Source of the DNA: Muribaculaceae bacterium
GTDB taxonomy: Bacteria; Bacteroidota; Bacteroidia; Bacteroidales; Muribaculaceae
Assembly: GCA_017553785.1 (NCBI GenBank)
Contig: JAFZKD010000111.1
Span: forward strand, 1-64,000
Direction of reading: 5' to 3'
DNA: 64,000 bases
Within the stretch, counting starts at the first letter, position 1, and each line of letters starts with the position of its first letter. Both the position numbers and the translations under genes were made by a program. This document shows, in pieces, positions 26,998-36,726 of the stretch. The notes below the pieces were generated by a model that worked only from the letters and a program-made list of their open reading frames with translations, was not told the origin of the DNA and did not search any database.

Positions 26998-27040
26998 TCC
27001 GGCAATGTGCGGTGATCGCACGTTGCCGGATTCGTTTTTG
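26998..27040 (+). terminator. Rho-independent terminator
   Basis: A 14-bp stem (TCCGGCAATGTGCG with one G-T pair) and a 5-nt loop, followed by TTCGTTTTTG. Confidence 0.8.
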
Positions 27041-27125
27041 TTATTGTTCTAGTATATTGAAATCCCTTGCTGAAGTTGGCGCAAGATGAGGAGCCGTCTT
27101 CGACTTGCGATGACAGTTTGTCATG

Positions 27126-27482
27126 TCACTTTGCGGCGGGGATGTCGGGGAACAGCTCGTCCAGGGAATGCTGGAATGCCATGAGCTGTTTTTTGATGCC
27201 CTTGAGCTGGTCGATGGCATCAAACCGCTTGTCCACGCCGTCGCGGTTGTGGCGGATCTGGGCTTGGGCAGCATCTAGTTTCAGGCCCTTCTCCTTCACC
27301 AGATAATAGACTTTACTGATGATCTCGATATCATTGGGAGTGTAGTAACGGATATTCTTCTTGTTGCGTTTGGGACGGATGATGGTGAATTGGCTCTCCC
27401 AATAGCGCAAGGTGGATTCGGGGATGCCTAATATCTTTGAAACATCTCCGATTTTATAGAATTTTTTATCTAGTTCCTGCAT
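27126..27482 (-). CDS. MerR family transcriptional regulator
   Basis: A 118-residue DNA-binding protein. The MerR winged helix is clear (KKFYKIGDVSKILGIPESTLRYWESQF, then YTPNDIEIISKVYYLVKEKGLKLDAAQ), followed by a coiled coil (about residues 75-105) for dimerisation. There is no C-terminal effector domain and no cysteine pair, so the signal is unknown. The ATG at 27482 is chosen because it starts right before the conserved motif; the longer frame runs into the promoter region. It is divergent from alaS with overlapping promoters. Confidence 0.85.
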   Translation of the reverse strand: MQELDKKFYKIGDVSKILGIPESTLRYWESQFTIIRPKRNKKNIRYYTPNDIEIISKVYYLVKEKGLKLDAAQAQIRHNRDGVDKRFDAIDQLKGIKKQLMAFQHSLDELFPDIPAAK

Positions 27483-27486
27483 GGTC

Positions 27487-27544
27487 TTGCACAAATTAAC
27501 TAAATTATCTAACTTTGCAAGTTGGTAACAACCCTGCAAAGATA
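27487..27544. promoter_or_regulatory. Overlapping divergent promoters of alaS and the MerR gene, with nested inverted repeats
   Basis: Plus strand: TTG (27487-27489), 20-bp spacer, TAACTTTG (27510-27517) for alaS. Minus strand: TATCTTTG (27544-27537) for the MerR gene. Predicted starts (about 27522 rightward, 27533 leftward) make the two 5' ends overlap. Between the boxes, CTTTGCA (27513-27519) mirrors TGCAAAG (27535-27541), and GTTG-GTAA-CAAC (27521-27532) sits in the middle. Confidence 0.6.
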
Positions 27545-27606
27545 AATATAAAGTTTAAACTTTGCAATAAAAACCGAACATTTATAACATATTAAGATAA
27601 AAGATT

Positions 27607-30225
27607 ATGCTTACTGCAAAAGAAATTCGCGAGACGTTCAAACGTTACTTTGAGGAACATGGACACCATATCGTACCGTCTGCTCCTATGGTAATCAAGG
27701 ACGATCCAACCCTCATGTTTACCAACGCCGGAATGAACCAGTTCAAGGATATTATTCTAGGAAACAAAGAAACCCAATGGTGCCGAGTCGCCGATTCACA
27801 AAAGTGCCTTCGAGTGAGCGGCAAGCACAATGACCTGGAGGAGGTCGGACATGATACCTATCATCACACGATGTTTGAAATGTTGGGAAACTGGTCCTTT
27901 GGCGACTATTTCAAGCACGAAGCCATTGACTGGGCATGGGATCTGCTGGTTAATGTATATAAACTGAATCCCGAGAATCTGTACGCAACAGTTTTTGAGG
28001 GCGATGATACCATTGGTGTGGGACGTGACGATGAGGCTGCAAGGTTCTGGGAAGCGCATCTGCCCAAGGATCACATCCTTAACGGTAACGCTCATGATAA
28101 CTTTTGGGAGATGGGGGACACCGGCCCCTGTGGGCCTTGCAGCGAGATCCACATCGACCTGCGAAGCGATGAGGAAAAGGCTAACATGCCAGGCGCATCG
28201 CTTGTGAACAAGGACAACCCCTTGGTGATAGAGATTTGGAACCTCGTGTTCATGCAGTATAACCGCAAGGTGGATGGTTCGCTGGAGCCGCTGCCCAACA
28301 AGGTCATCGATACCGGTATGGGTCTGGAACGTCTGTGCATGGCACTCCAAGACAAAAAGTCCAATTACGATACCGACGTCTTCCAGCCCCTGATTGGCAA
28401 ACTGGGTGAGATGTGTGGCAAGAAATATGGCGACAGCAAAGATGTGGATATTGCCATGCGTGTGATCGCCGACCATGTGCGTACAATCGCATTCTCGGTA
28501 GCTGACGGACAGTTGCCCAGCAATGCCAAGGCTGGTTATGTCATACGCCGCATCCTGCGTCGTGCCGTGCGCTACGGCTACACTTTCCTGGGATTCCGCG
28601 AGGCCTTCATGTATCGTCTGGTTGATACGCTCATCGACAGCATGGGAGAGGCTTATCCCGAAATCAAAGCTCAGGCCGATCTTATCAAGCATGTCACCAA
28701 GGAGGAGGAAGACGCTTTCCTGCGCACGCTGGAGACGGGTATGAAGCTCATCGAGAAAGTCATTGCCGACACCAAGGCCGCAGGCAAGACTGTCGTTGAC
28801 GGTAAGGAGGCCTTTACGCTTTATGACACCTTTGGTTTCCCCTTGGACCTTACCGAACTTATCCTGCGCGAGAACGGCATGACCGTCAACGAGGAGGAGT
28901 TCAACGTCGAGATGCAGAAACAGAAACAGCGTGCTCGCAACGCTGCCGCTGTCGAGGCCACCGACTGGGTCGAACTCAAGGACGGTGTGACCGAATTCGT
29001 CGGTTATGATCTTACCGAGTGTGACGTGAACATCCTGCGTTACCGCAAGGTGACCCAGAAGAACAAGTCCTTCTACCAGATTGTGCTTGACCGCTCTCCG
29101 TTCTATGCCGAGATGGGTGGCCAGGTAGGTGACCGCGGCACCCTCTCCCTGGGTGACGAGGTAATTGAAGTGACTGATACCAAGCGTGAGAACAACTTGC
29201 CCGTGCACCTCACAGCCAAGTTGCCCAGCGACGTCAATGCCACATTGCACGCCGCCATCAATCTCGAGGCACGCCGTTCCACCGAGTGCAATCACACGGC
29301 AACCCATTTGCTTCACGCCGCATTGCGCCAGGTGCTGGGAACACATGTTGAGCAAAAAGGCTCCTATGTCGACCCGGTTTCGTTGCGCTTTGACTTCTCC
29401 CACTTCCGTAAGGTCACTCCCGAGGAAATCCGTCAAGTCGAGCATCTTGCCAACAAGATGATTCGTGACGCCATGCCGCGTGAGGAACATCGTGAGGTGC
29501 CTATTGCCGAGGCCAAACAGATGGGTGCGATGGCACTCTTCGGTGAGAAATACGGTGACCGTGTTCGTGTCATCAAGTACGGTGATTCGGTCGAGTTGTG
29601 TGGTGGTACCCATGTTGCCAACTCGGGTAATATCGGTATGGTGCGCATTGTGAGCGAGAGCAGTATCGCAGCCGGTATCCGCCGCATCGAGGCTGTCACC
29701 GGTTCCCGTGTCGAGGAAATGCTGGATACGGCTCAGGATATGATGAGCAAAATCAAGGAGATGCTGAATAACGCTCCCGATGCCATCACCGCATTGCAGA
29801 AGTCGCTGGCCGAGAATGCCGACCTCAAGAAACAGGTCGATGAGTTCATGAAGCAACGCATCGCCATCTTGTCCCAGCAGCTCAAGGATGAGGCCAACCA
29901 GGAAAATGGCATTAATGTCATTACCCTTACCGGCAACCGTTTGCCCGATATCGTCAAGGGTGTGGCTCTCGCCATCAAAGCTGATTGCCCTGCAGCAACT
30001 GCATTCTTGGCAGCTACCGAGTTTGAGGGCAAGCCCATGCTCACGGTCATGCTGAGCGAGGACCTTGTCAAGGACGGAAAGAAGGCTGGCGACATCGTGC
30101 GCAACGCTGCCAAGGCTATCCAGGGCGGAGGCGGTGGACAACCGCATTTTGCACAGGCTGGAGGACGCAATCCCCAAGGCTTGAACGACGCCATGCAGAT
30201 CATGCGTGACGCATTAAATCAGTAA
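27607..30225 (+). CDS. alaS: alanine--tRNA ligase
   Basis: An 872-residue class II aminoacyl-tRNA synthetase. The N-terminal catalytic domain carries [11 protein letters not shown] and [13 protein letters not shown]. The editing domain has HTATH (H563, H567) and CGGTH (C665, H669), the four zinc ligands that remove mischarged Ser or Gly. The C-terminal oligomerisation domain ends in the Gly-rich [14 protein letters not shown]. Length is normal. It has its own promoter with a leader of about 85 nt and a hairpin after the stop. Confidence 0.97.
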   Translation: MLTAKEIRETFKRYFEEHGHHIVPSAPMVIKDDPTLMFTNAGMNQFKDIILGNKETQWCRVADSQKCLRVSGKHNDLEEVGHDTYHHTMFEMLGNWSFGDYFKHEAIDWAWDLLVNVYKLNPENLYATVFEGDDTIGVGRDDEAARFWEAHLPKDHILNGNAHDNFWEMGDTGPCGPCSEIHIDLRSDEEKANMPGASLVNKDNPLVIEIWNLVFMQYNRKVDGSLEPLPNKVIDTGMGLERLCMALQDKKSNYDTDVFQPLIGKLGEMCGKKYGDSKDVDIAMRVIADHVRTIAFSVADGQLPSNAKAGYVIRRILRRAVRYGYTFLGFREAFMYRLVDTLIDSMGEAYPEIKAQADLIKHVTKEEEDAFLRTLETGMKLIEKVIADTKAAGKTVVDGKEAFTLYDTFGFPLDLTELILRENGMTVNEEEFNVEMQKQKQRARNAAAVEATDWVELKDGVTEFVGYDLTECDVNILRYRKVTQKNKSFYQIVLDRSPFYAEMGGQVGDRGTLSLGDEVIEVTDTKRENNLPVHLTAKLPSDVNATLHAAINLEARRSTECNHTATHLLHAALRQVLGTHVEQKGSYVDPVSLRFDFSHFRKVTPEEIRQVEHLANKMIRDAMPREEHREVPIAEAKQMGAMALFGEKYGDRVRVIKYGDSVELCGGTHVANSGNIGMVRIVSESSIAAGIRRIEAVTGSRVEEMLDTAQDMMSKIKEMLNNAPDAITALQKSLAENADLKKQVDEFMKQRIAILSQQLKDEANQENGINVITLTGNRLPDIVKGVALAIKADCPAATAFLAATEFEGKPMLTVMLSEDLVKDGKKAGDIVRNAAKAIQGGGGGQPHFAQAGGRNPQGLNDAMQIMRDALNQ

Positions 30226-30236
30226 CAACATTTTTA

Positions 30237-30276
30237 CTGCTGCATCACTGCCCCTATGGTGGTGCAGCAGCTTTAT
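30237..30276 (+). terminator. Hairpin after alaS
   Basis: A 12-bp stem (CTGCTGCATCAC with one G-T pair) and 10-nt loop, followed by CTTTAT. Confidence 0.6.
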
Positions 30277-30290
30277 CAACAGCTCTCGAT

Positions 30291-31271
30291 ATGGACTATC
30301 TATTTCTCATTTTGGGATTGGGCTTGTTGCTGCTCGCCGCTAACTACCTCGTAGACTCGTCGGTGGCCATTGCACAGCGTGCCAAAATCTCTAATTTTAT
30401 CATTGGTCTCACCATTGTGGGAATCGGCACCAGTGCGCCTGAGCTGTTTGTCTCGGTGTCATCGGCGTTGGACAATGTGCCTAATAACGGAGATATCGCC
30501 ATGGGAAACGTGTTGGGATCCAATATCGCCAACATCTTTCTGATTCTTGGTGTCTCATCGATAATATTGCCGTTCTCTATCGAGAGGCTGCAACGGGTTC
30601 GTGACATACCATTCCTCATTTTCATGTCGGTTATGGTCATGGCCATTGCCAATGACAATATTGTTCCGGGTCCTGGCAGCTCGCTCAATCGTCTGGATGG
30701 CATCGTGCTGCTTATCGTCTTTATTGGATACATGTGCTGGGTCATCATCCAAAAAGGGAAAGATCCGAAAAAGGCGATCGAGGAAGCTGACGAGGAGACC
30801 AAATCGTCATTGACGGGTAAAAGCCCATGGCTCCTATGGCTCATCGCCGTTGTCTCGCTGGTGGCCCTGATTTTTGGTGGCAATCTGTTTCTTGACAGCG
30901 CCAAGCATCTGGCAAAAGCATGGGGCATGAGCGACGCCGTTATCGCCATCACCATTGTTGCAGTGGGAACCTCTCTGCCCGAACTGGTTACAGCAATCAT
31001 CGCCGCCACCAAGCGTAATCCCCAGCTTGTGCTAGGTAATGTCATTGGCAGCAACCTTTTTAACCTGATGTTTATCCTGGGAACGGCATCGACTGTTAAA
31101 CCGTTGCATTTCCAATCGATCAATATCGTGGACTATGCAATGATGATTTTGTCTGCCGTGATGCTCTATGTGGTTATCTATACGTTCAAGAAGAATAAAC
31201 TTGACCGTGTCGAGGGCGTGATTTTCTTTGTGCTCTATGTGGGCTATACTATCTATTTGCTTCTGCGTTGA
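30291..31271 (+). CDS. calcium/sodium antiporter, CaCA family (YrbG-like)
   Basis: A 326-residue inner-membrane exchanger with about ten helices arranged as two inverted halves. Each half has the alpha repeat that forms the ion site: GIGTSAPELFVS with MGNVLGSNIANIF in the first, and VGTSLPELVTA with LGNVIGSNLFNLM in the second. A hydrophilic loop (about residues 155-180) separates the halves. It probably exports Ca2+ in exchange for Na+ or H+. Confidence 0.93.
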   Translation: MDYLFLILGLGLLLLAANYLVDSSVAIAQRAKISNFIIGLTIVGIGTSAPELFVSVSSALDNVPNNGDIAMGNVLGSNIANIFLILGVSSIILPFSIERLQRVRDIPFLIFMSVMVMAIANDNIVPGPGSSLNRLDGIVLLIVFIGYMCWVIIQKGKDPKKAIEEADEETKSSLTGKSPWLLWLIAVVSLVALIFGGNLFLDSAKHLAKAWGMSDAVIAITIVAVGTSLPELVTAIIAATKRNPQLVLGNVIGSNLFNLMFILGTASTVKPLHFQSINIVDYAMMILSAVMLYVVIYTFKKNKLDRVEGVIFFVLYVGYTIYLLLR

Positions 31272-31330
31272 CGCATCCTGTTAAACCTAGGTAAATTTAT
31301 TTCGTCAAATAGGAAATAATCCATCACGCT

Positions 31331-32608
31331 ATGAAAGGAATAAACAGATCATACTTGTTGTTGTGTGCTTTTTTAGTGGCATTGACAGCTGTGGCTCAGA
31401 GTAGGGTGGATACACGTCCCCACATTTTCGATAACAATGTGCGTTCGCTCAAGGTGTGCTTGGCTAGCAACATGTACGTTCCGCCCATCCTCAATATGAA
31501 TAATAATGACCATTTGATCGTCAATTTCGATTATTTGGATTATAATGTGCATTATTTGCGCTATAGCGTGACCCATTGCAATGCCGACTGGCAGCCGTCA
31601 GTTTTGGTTGAAAGTGAGTATGTGAGCGGATTTAATCAAGTCGATATAGATGATTACGCCTTGAGCGAGGCTACATTTGTCCACTACTATAATTACCAAT
31701 TCATGCTTCCTAATGATGATATGGAGCTGTTGGTCAGTGGAAACTATCTGCTCACGGTATATGAACAGGATAATTCAGACGATATCCTGTTCCAGACTCG
31801 TTTCTCGGTGTGCGAGGACCAGGTGGGTGTATATCCTCAGGTTACTTCAAGGACTGATGTAGAGTATAATAACCGTTTCCAGCAGGTGTCGTTCGATGTG
31901 CGGTACAAGCCCAACCAGATTAAGGATCCCTATAGTGAGTTCACTTGTGTGGTTTCCCAAAACTCCCGTGAGGATAATACCGTGACTGTCAAACGTCCCA
32001 TGATGGTGGGTGTGGATTATGTCACCTTTGACCACAATCGTGATCTGATTTTCGCCGCTGGTAATGAGTTCCGCCGTTTTGAGACAGTCAATGCCCATCG
32101 CCTCAATATGGGTGTTCAGTCGATTAGGTACTATAATCCCTTGTATCATGCCACACTGTTGACCGATGAGCCTCGCAACCAGATGCAGTATCTGTATGAC
32201 CAGACCCAGTTCGGACGTTTCACCATCCGCAATGGGGAGACAAACGGTGAAAGCGCAGTTGAGGCCGATTATATGATTACCCATTTCTGCCTTGATACGG
32301 GTGGTAAGCTGAATGGAGGCAATGTGTGGTTGTATGGGGAGTTTACTCAGGGATACCCGGCTTCGCAGTATATGATGAAATATGATACCTCAAGCGGTTG
32401 CTACACTGCTGACGTGTTGTTGAAGCAGGGCGCATATAATTACTTGTACCTGTGGGTCCCTGACGGAACCGCTGTCGGTCTGACATCAAAGATTGAAGGC
32501 GACCACTACGAGACCATTAACGAGTATCTTGTCAAGGTTTATGACCGGCCCATGGGTGAGCGCTATGACCATCTGGTGGGCTACGGCTTCACTTATTCAG
32601 GCAGATGA
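31331..32608 (+). CDS. type IX secretion system plug protein (DUF5103)
   Basis: A 425-residue periplasmic protein with a signal peptide (ending AVAQ). The N-terminal DUF5103 domain is recognisable by VRSLKVCLASNMYVPPILNM, LIVNFDYLD and YRYSVTHCNADW-like segments, with later KPNQIKDPYSEF and WLYGEFTQGYPASQY. In the type IX translocon of Flavobacterium a protein of this family blocks the periplasmic side of the SprA pore when no substrate is present. Its presence implies a T9SS elsewhere in the genome; no other component is in the window. It converges on nspC with a 14-bp gap. Confidence 0.87.
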   Translation: MKGINRSYLLLCAFLVALTAVAQSRVDTRPHIFDNNVRSLKVCLASNMYVPPILNMNNNDHLIVNFDYLDYNVHYLRYSVTHCNADWQPSVLVESEYVSGFNQVDIDDYALSEATFVHYYNYQFMLPNDDMELLVSGNYLLTVYEQDNSDDILFQTRFSVCEDQVGVYPQVTSRTDVEYNNRFQQVSFDVRYKPNQIKDPYSEFTCVVSQNSREDNTVTVKRPMMVGVDYVTFDHNRDLIFAAGNEFRRFETVNAHRLNMGVQSIRYYNPLYHATLLTDEPRNQMQYLYDQTQFGRFTIRNGETNGESAVEADYMITHFCLDTGGKLNGGNVWLYGEFTQGYPASQYMMKYDTSSGCYTADVLLKQGAYNYLYLWVPDGTAVGLTSKIEGDHYETINEYLVKVYDRPMGERYDHLVGYGFTYSGR

Positions 32609-32622
32609 TATCACGGTATGTC

Positions 32623-33768
32623 TTACGACATCCGTGTCTTATAGTCCAGATAATCATATTCCCGCAATACCTCTGTCGTGCCGTCCATTCGCTTAAACAG
32701 GATGGACGGATGATGAATGCCGTTGAACATATTGGTCTTGACAGTCGTGTAATGATTCATATCCTCAAAGGTGATGCGGTCGCCGCGTTTGAGGGGGTCT
32801 TCAAAACTCCAGTCTCCCACATAGTCACCGCTTAGGCAGGAATTGCCGCCAATACGGTAGGTGGGTTTTGTCTTGTCTACCTCGTCGAGTGCTTGGGTGA
32901 TTTTGGGCTTATATGGCATCTCCAGGCAGTCGGGCATGTGGCATGCGAAAGACACATCGACAATCGCCGTGGTGATGCCACTGTTGGTTACGACATCAAC
33001 CACGGTTGCCTCCAGGTCGCCAGTCTGCCAGCACCATGCGCTACCGGGTTCAAGAATAATCTGCAGGTTGGGATAAGCGCCTTGGAAGGCACCTAGCACT
33101 TGCTCCAGATGTCGGATGTTGTACCCTTCACGTGTCATCAGGTGTCCGCCTCCCATGTTTAGCCATTTTAAATGAGGCAGATACGCGCCAAATTGCTGCT
33201 TTAGCGCCAACAACACCTTCTCCAGGTCAAAGCTCGTGCTCTCGCATAGGGCATGAAAGTGGAAACCATCGATGCCGTCAGGCAATTCCTTGAGATCGCT
33301 TGCCAGCACACCGAAGCGTGAACCTGGGCAGCACGGGTTGTAGATGTCTGTCTCAATAACCGAGCACATGGGGTTGACCCTTAACCCGCAACTTACCTGT
33401 TCATCAGGCCAGTCGGCATTGTGGGCCCTGACCTTGTCGGCAAAGCGCAGATATTGCTCCACTGAGTTGAAAGTGATGTGCGAACTGCCAGCGATGTAGG
33501 CATCAATTGTATCATCGGTATAGGCAGGACAATAGGTGTGGGTGCGGCATTTGAGTTCGTCTAAGGCAAGCAACATCTCGTTCACCGAGCTGGCAGTGGA
33601 CTCGATGCCATATTCCCTGAACACGTTGAAGGTGCGCCACAAGGCGTTGGCCTTAAATGCCATGATGATGTCCACACCTGTACGTTCGGCGACACTGGTG
33701 ATCAGCTCGATGTTTTTGCGAAGCTTTTCCTCATATACGATGTAGTAAGGGGTTTTGTACTCTTCCAT
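32623..33768 (-). CDS. nspC: carboxynorspermidine decarboxylase NspC
   Basis: A 381-residue PLP enzyme of the alanine racemase-like fold that makes norspermidine or spermidine from the carboxy form, completing the alternative polyamine route common in gut Bacteroidota. The PLP Lys is in IIMAFKANALW (K39). Other marks are HFHALCES, LNMGGGHLMT and EPGSAWCWQTG, with a C-terminal GNSCLSGDYVGDWSF. Its partner, carboxynorspermidine dehydrogenase, is not in the window. It starts 15 bp after the uvrD stop, so the genes are co-transcribed. Confidence 0.94.
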   Translation of the reverse strand: MEEYKTPYYIVYEEKLRKNIELITSVAERTGVDIIMAFKANALWRTFNVFREYGIESTASSVNEMLLALDELKCRTHTYCPAYTDDTIDAYIAGSSHITFNSVEQYLRFADKVRAHNADWPDEQVSCGLRVNPMCSVIETDIYNPCCPGSRFGVLASDLKELPDGIDGFHFHALCESTSFDLEKVLLALKQQFGAYLPHLKWLNMGGGHLMTREGYNIRHLEQVLGAFQGAYPNLQIILEPGSAWCWQTGDLEATVVDVVTNSGITTAIVDVSFACHMPDCLEMPYKPKITQALDEVDKTKPTYRIGGNSCLSGDYVGDWSFEDPLKRGDRITFEDMNHYTTVKTNMFNGIHHPSILFKRMDGTTEVLREYDYLDYKTRMS

Positions 33769-33783
33769 GATGATATATCTGGG

Positions 33784-36159
33784 TTAAAGGATTTCGAATT
33801 TGGCGAATTTCAACAGCAGTTTGCGCGTTTGCCCGTCACTGAAAGTGACATCGATTTTGGCATCGCTTCCGCTGGTATCGATGTTTGTAACCATGCCGCG
33901 ACCGAAACGTTGGTGCAGTATTGTGCAGCCCACTTTTAATTCATCGGCAGTGTGAATGGAAAAACTGCCATTAGCAGGCGTAGAGGCGGGCGCTGGTGCG
34001 GGAGGAGGTGTAATGTTTCTTGTGGCAGGCGCGGTTTTTGTGGTCCCGTTTTTTGTGGACCGAGGCTTAGCCTCGGAGTACTTGGACAGGCTGTCCATAA
34101 AAGAAGGTCTTGATGGTCTCGACTGCCTTGACGGCATGGTTGACATGTTGGTGCTACCCATGAGTAGGAAATCTGCATCGATGTCTCGCAGAAAACGGCT
34201 CATGACGCACGTTTTGGTTTGTCCGTTGTGGTATCGAGAGGTGGCATAGGTGATGACACAATTCACTTCGGCACGCGTGATAGCAACGTAAAGTAACCTC
34301 CGTTCCTCCTCGATCTGATAAAGGGAGCCAGCACTCATGGCACTCGGGAACAGATCTTCTTCCACTCCCACGATGATAACGTTTCTGAATTCCAAACCCT
34401 TGGCCGCATGCACGGTCATTAGGGTAACCTTCTCTCCATCGGGGTCGTTCATGTCTTGGTCAGTGAGCAGAGAGGTCTCGGCAAGAAAATCCCCTATCTG
34501 GCAACGCTGGTCACCGCTCTCTTCCTTGCCTTGCTGGAAGTCATTGACCGCATTCACCAACTCGTCAAGGTTCTCAATGCGGCTGATGTTCTCGGGTGTG
34601 TTGTCACCAAGGAGCACGCTCTTGAGCCGTGACCGCTTAATGGTTTCTTGTGCGACCGTCAACGCGTCAGCGCCATTTTGGTTGAGTTCAATGAGACCGG
34701 TAATCAGGCTGGTGAAGCCCTCGAGTTTGGTTAAGGTGCCGCGGTTCACGTTGAGTCCGAATTGTTCTGCATGGTTGATCACTTGCCACATGCTCACGCC
34801 GTTCTCGGTGGCGCAATGGTTGATTTTTCCCACGGTGGTGTCGCCAATGCCTCGACTGGGGTAATTGATGACACGCCTGATCGCCTCATCGTCATCGGGG
34901 TTGATGACTAGCCTGAAGTAACAGATGGCGTCTTTGACCTCTTTTCGCTGGTAGAACGACAAACCGCCATAAATGCGGTAGGGGATAGCGCTTCGCACAT
35001 TCCCGTGTTTGTCACGTCTGCCGCCGTTACTCAGGGCTTCCTCCAGTAAACGGGATTGGGCGTTAGTGCGGTAGAGCACAGCATAGTCCTCGTAACTGTC
35101 TCCCTGTTGAGCTTTGAGCGCCGCAATCTGGTTTGCGACAACGTAGGCTTCCTCGTAGTCGCTGTAGCATTGGATGACGGGAATGCGATTGCCCACCATA
35201 TTCTTGCTGAACAGATGTTTGGGAATCTGTCCCTTGTTTTTCTTAATCAGACTGTTGGCGGCATCGGTGATAGTTTGGGTCGAGCGGTAATTGCGCTCAA
35301 GCTTAAAAGTCTTGATGTCCGGGTAAAATCGTTGAAGCCGCAGGATGTTGTCGATATTCGCGCCGCGGAAGCTGTAGATGCTTTGCGCGTCATCGCCCAC
35401 TACACACAGTCGGTTATATTTCTGGCTCAACTGGTGGACAATCATGTGCTGCGAGAAGTTGGTGTCCTGGTACTCGTCAACGAGGATATAGCGGAAAAAT
35501 TCCTGATACTGTTCTAGTACGTCCTTGTGGTCTCTCAGCAATATGTTGGTATAGAGCAGCAGGTCATCGAAGTCCATTGCCCCAGCAATGCGGCAGCGGT
35601 TCCAGTAAGCCTTGTAGATGTTCACTAACTCGGGACGCATGGCATCCTTGTCAGCATCAATGAGCCCTTGGTTGCAGGCATAGTCGTCGGGAGTGATAAG
35701 GGCATTTTTGGCGTTGCTGATCTGGGTCTGCACGGTGGCAGGTTTGTACAGCTTGTCATCAAGTCCCTTGTCCTTGACAATGAGCTTGATGAGTGAGCGC
35801 GAGTCGCTTTGGTCATAGATCGTGAAATCGGGTTTGAATCCGATGCGCTCGGCATTGCGGCGCAGCAGGCGGGAGAAGATGGAGTGGAACGTGCCCATCC
35901 ACAGTTGGGCGGCAACCTCGGGGCCGGCAAGCGGCTCGATACGTTCGCGCATCTCTCGGGCTGCCTTGTTAGTGAACGTGAGCGCCATGATACGCCATGG
36001 CTCGTATCCCTGCCTCAATAGGTGCACAATTTTATAGGTCAGCACGCGGGTTTTGCCCGACCCGGCACCTGCAATCACCAGTTGGGGCCCGTCGCAATAC
36101 TCGACCGCCGCGCGTTGTTGTTCGTTCAATAGATCAAGATACTCCTCAGTCATGGTCAC
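33784..36159 (-). CDS. UvrD/PcrA-type ATP-dependent DNA helicase
   Basis: A 791-residue superfamily 1 helicase with 3'-5' polarity expected. The order is the Q motif (LNEQQRAAV), Walker A AGAGSGKTRVL, ALTFTNKAAREMRER (Ia), VDEYQDTN (II), DDAQSIYSFRGA (III), NYRSTQTI (IV), VTLMTVHAAKGLEF (V) and LLYVAITRA (VI). A disordered Ser/Pro/Thr-rich linker (about 655-720) leads to a C-terminal Tudor-like tail (VGCTILHQRFGRGMVTNID) like that of PcrA. It lies 23 bp after the HsdR-N-like gene and 15 bp before nspC. Confidence 0.94.
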   Translation of the reverse strand: MTMTEEYLDLLNEQQRAAVEYCDGPQLVIAGAGSGKTRVLTYKIVHLLRQGYEPWRIMALTFTNKAAREMRERIEPLAGPEVAAQLWMGTFHSIFSRLLRRNAERIGFKPDFTIYDQSDSRSLIKLIVKDKGLDDKLYKPATVQTQISNAKNALITPDDYACNQGLIDADKDAMRPELVNIYKAYWNRCRIAGAMDFDDLLLYTNILLRDHKDVLEQYQEFFRYILVDEYQDTNFSQHMIVHQLSQKYNRLCVVGDDAQSIYSFRGANIDNILRLQRFYPDIKTFKLERNYRSTQTITDAANSLIKKNKGQIPKHLFSKNMVGNRIPVIQCYSDYEEAYVVANQIAALKAQQGDSYEDYAVLYRTNAQSRLLEEALSNGGRRDKHGNVRSAIPYRIYGGLSFYQRKEVKDAICYFRLVINPDDDEAIRRVINYPSRGIGDTTVGKINHCATENGVSMWQVINHAEQFGLNVNRGTLTKLEGFTSLITGLIELNQNGADALTVAQETIKRSRLKSVLLGDNTPENISRIENLDELVNAVNDFQQGKEESGDQRCQIGDFLAETSLLTDQDMNDPDGEKVTLMTVHAAKGLEFRNVIIVGVEEDLFPSAMSAGSLYQIEEERRLLYVAITRAEVNCVITYATSRYHNGQTKTCVMSRFLRDIDADFLLMGSTNMSTMPSRQSRPSRPSFMDSLSKYSEAKPRSTKNGTTKTAPATRNITPPPAPAPASTPANGSFSIHTADELKVGCTILHQRFGRGMVTNIDTSGSDAKIDVTFSDGQTRKLLLKFAKFEIL

Positions 36160-36182
36160 AAAATCACTGCATTAAATTGATG

Positions 36183-36635
36183 TTATAGCTCACCATAGCA
36201 TGGAATCTCCTCCAGAAACCTGTAACTGTTGTTCTCATAGTCGATTTGGCAGCAATAGTTGTTAAGGCCGTTGCTCACGATCAGGTACCGTGCCCTGAGC
36301 ACCATGTTGTAGCGCACGATTTGGTCAAACGTCTTCTGTGTGATGGTGATGCTGGGCGCTTTGTATTCGATAATTACCAGCGGTTCGCCTGTGCGGTCTC
36401 CAACCACAGTGTCGCAACGTCGCGAGATGCCGTTCTGCGTGAGCGATACCTCGTTGCCCATCAGCGAGGCGGGAAACCCTTTCTCATCGATGAGCCATTC
36501 CACAAAGTGCTGCCTCACCCATTCCTCAGGTGTGAGAGCAACCCAGCGGTCCCGCAGCCGGTCATGGATGGTCCACGAGCCGTCCCCGGTCTTCCTCACT
36601 TTGTACTCATATTTCGGCAAATTCAACTTCACCAT
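36183..36635 (-). CDS. type I restriction enzyme HsdR N-terminal domain protein (stand-alone nuclease-like)
   Basis: A 150-residue protein consisting only of an HsdR-N-like PD-(D/E)XK fold: CDTVVGDRTGEPLVIIEYKAP holds the Asp and the E-x-K of the site, with VRQHFVEWLIDEKGFP before it. No helicase, specificity or methylase subunit is nearby, so it is not a restriction system as it stands. Such stand-alone versions are common in Bacteroidota and of unknown role. The ATG at 36635 is used because a TATCTTTG promoter box lies at 36664-36657. It heads the uvrD-nspC operon. Confidence 0.8.
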   Translation of the reverse strand: MVKLNLPKYEYKVRKTGDGSWTIHDRLRDRWVALTPEEWVRQHFVEWLIDEKGFPASLMGNEVSLTQNGISRRCDTVVGDRTGEPLVIIEYKAPSITITQKTFDQIVRYNMVLRARYLIVSNGLNNYCCQIDYENNSYRFLEEIPCYGEL

Positions 36636-36656
36636 CGCTTTTTCAATTTCTCTCCA

Positions 36657-36705
36657 CAAAGATACTACTTTTCTATTATTTTTCTCGAGAAAAACACTAC
36701 CTTTG
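36657..36705. promoter_or_regulatory. Divergent promoter boxes for hsdR_N-uvrD-nspC (minus) and M64 peptidase (plus)
   Basis: Minus strand TATCTTTG at 36664-36657 and plus strand TACCTTTG at 36698-36705, back to back with 33 bp between them; leaders of about 18 nt in each direction. Confidence 0.55.
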
Positions 36706-36726
36706 CAAAAAAACAGTTTAACAATA

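Noticed and set aside
27796..30177. 793-codon open frame on the minus strand
   Set aside because: It is entirely antisense to alaS, whose motifs are complete; the open frame follows from the codon bias of alaS.
36183..36635. Type I restriction system
   Set aside because: Only the HsdR N-terminal domain is present; no helicase part, HsdM or HsdS in the neighbourhood.
36340..36726. N-terminal extension of the M64 peptidase frame
   Set aside because: It would overlap the divergent HsdR-N-like gene and both promoters and would bury the signal peptide.
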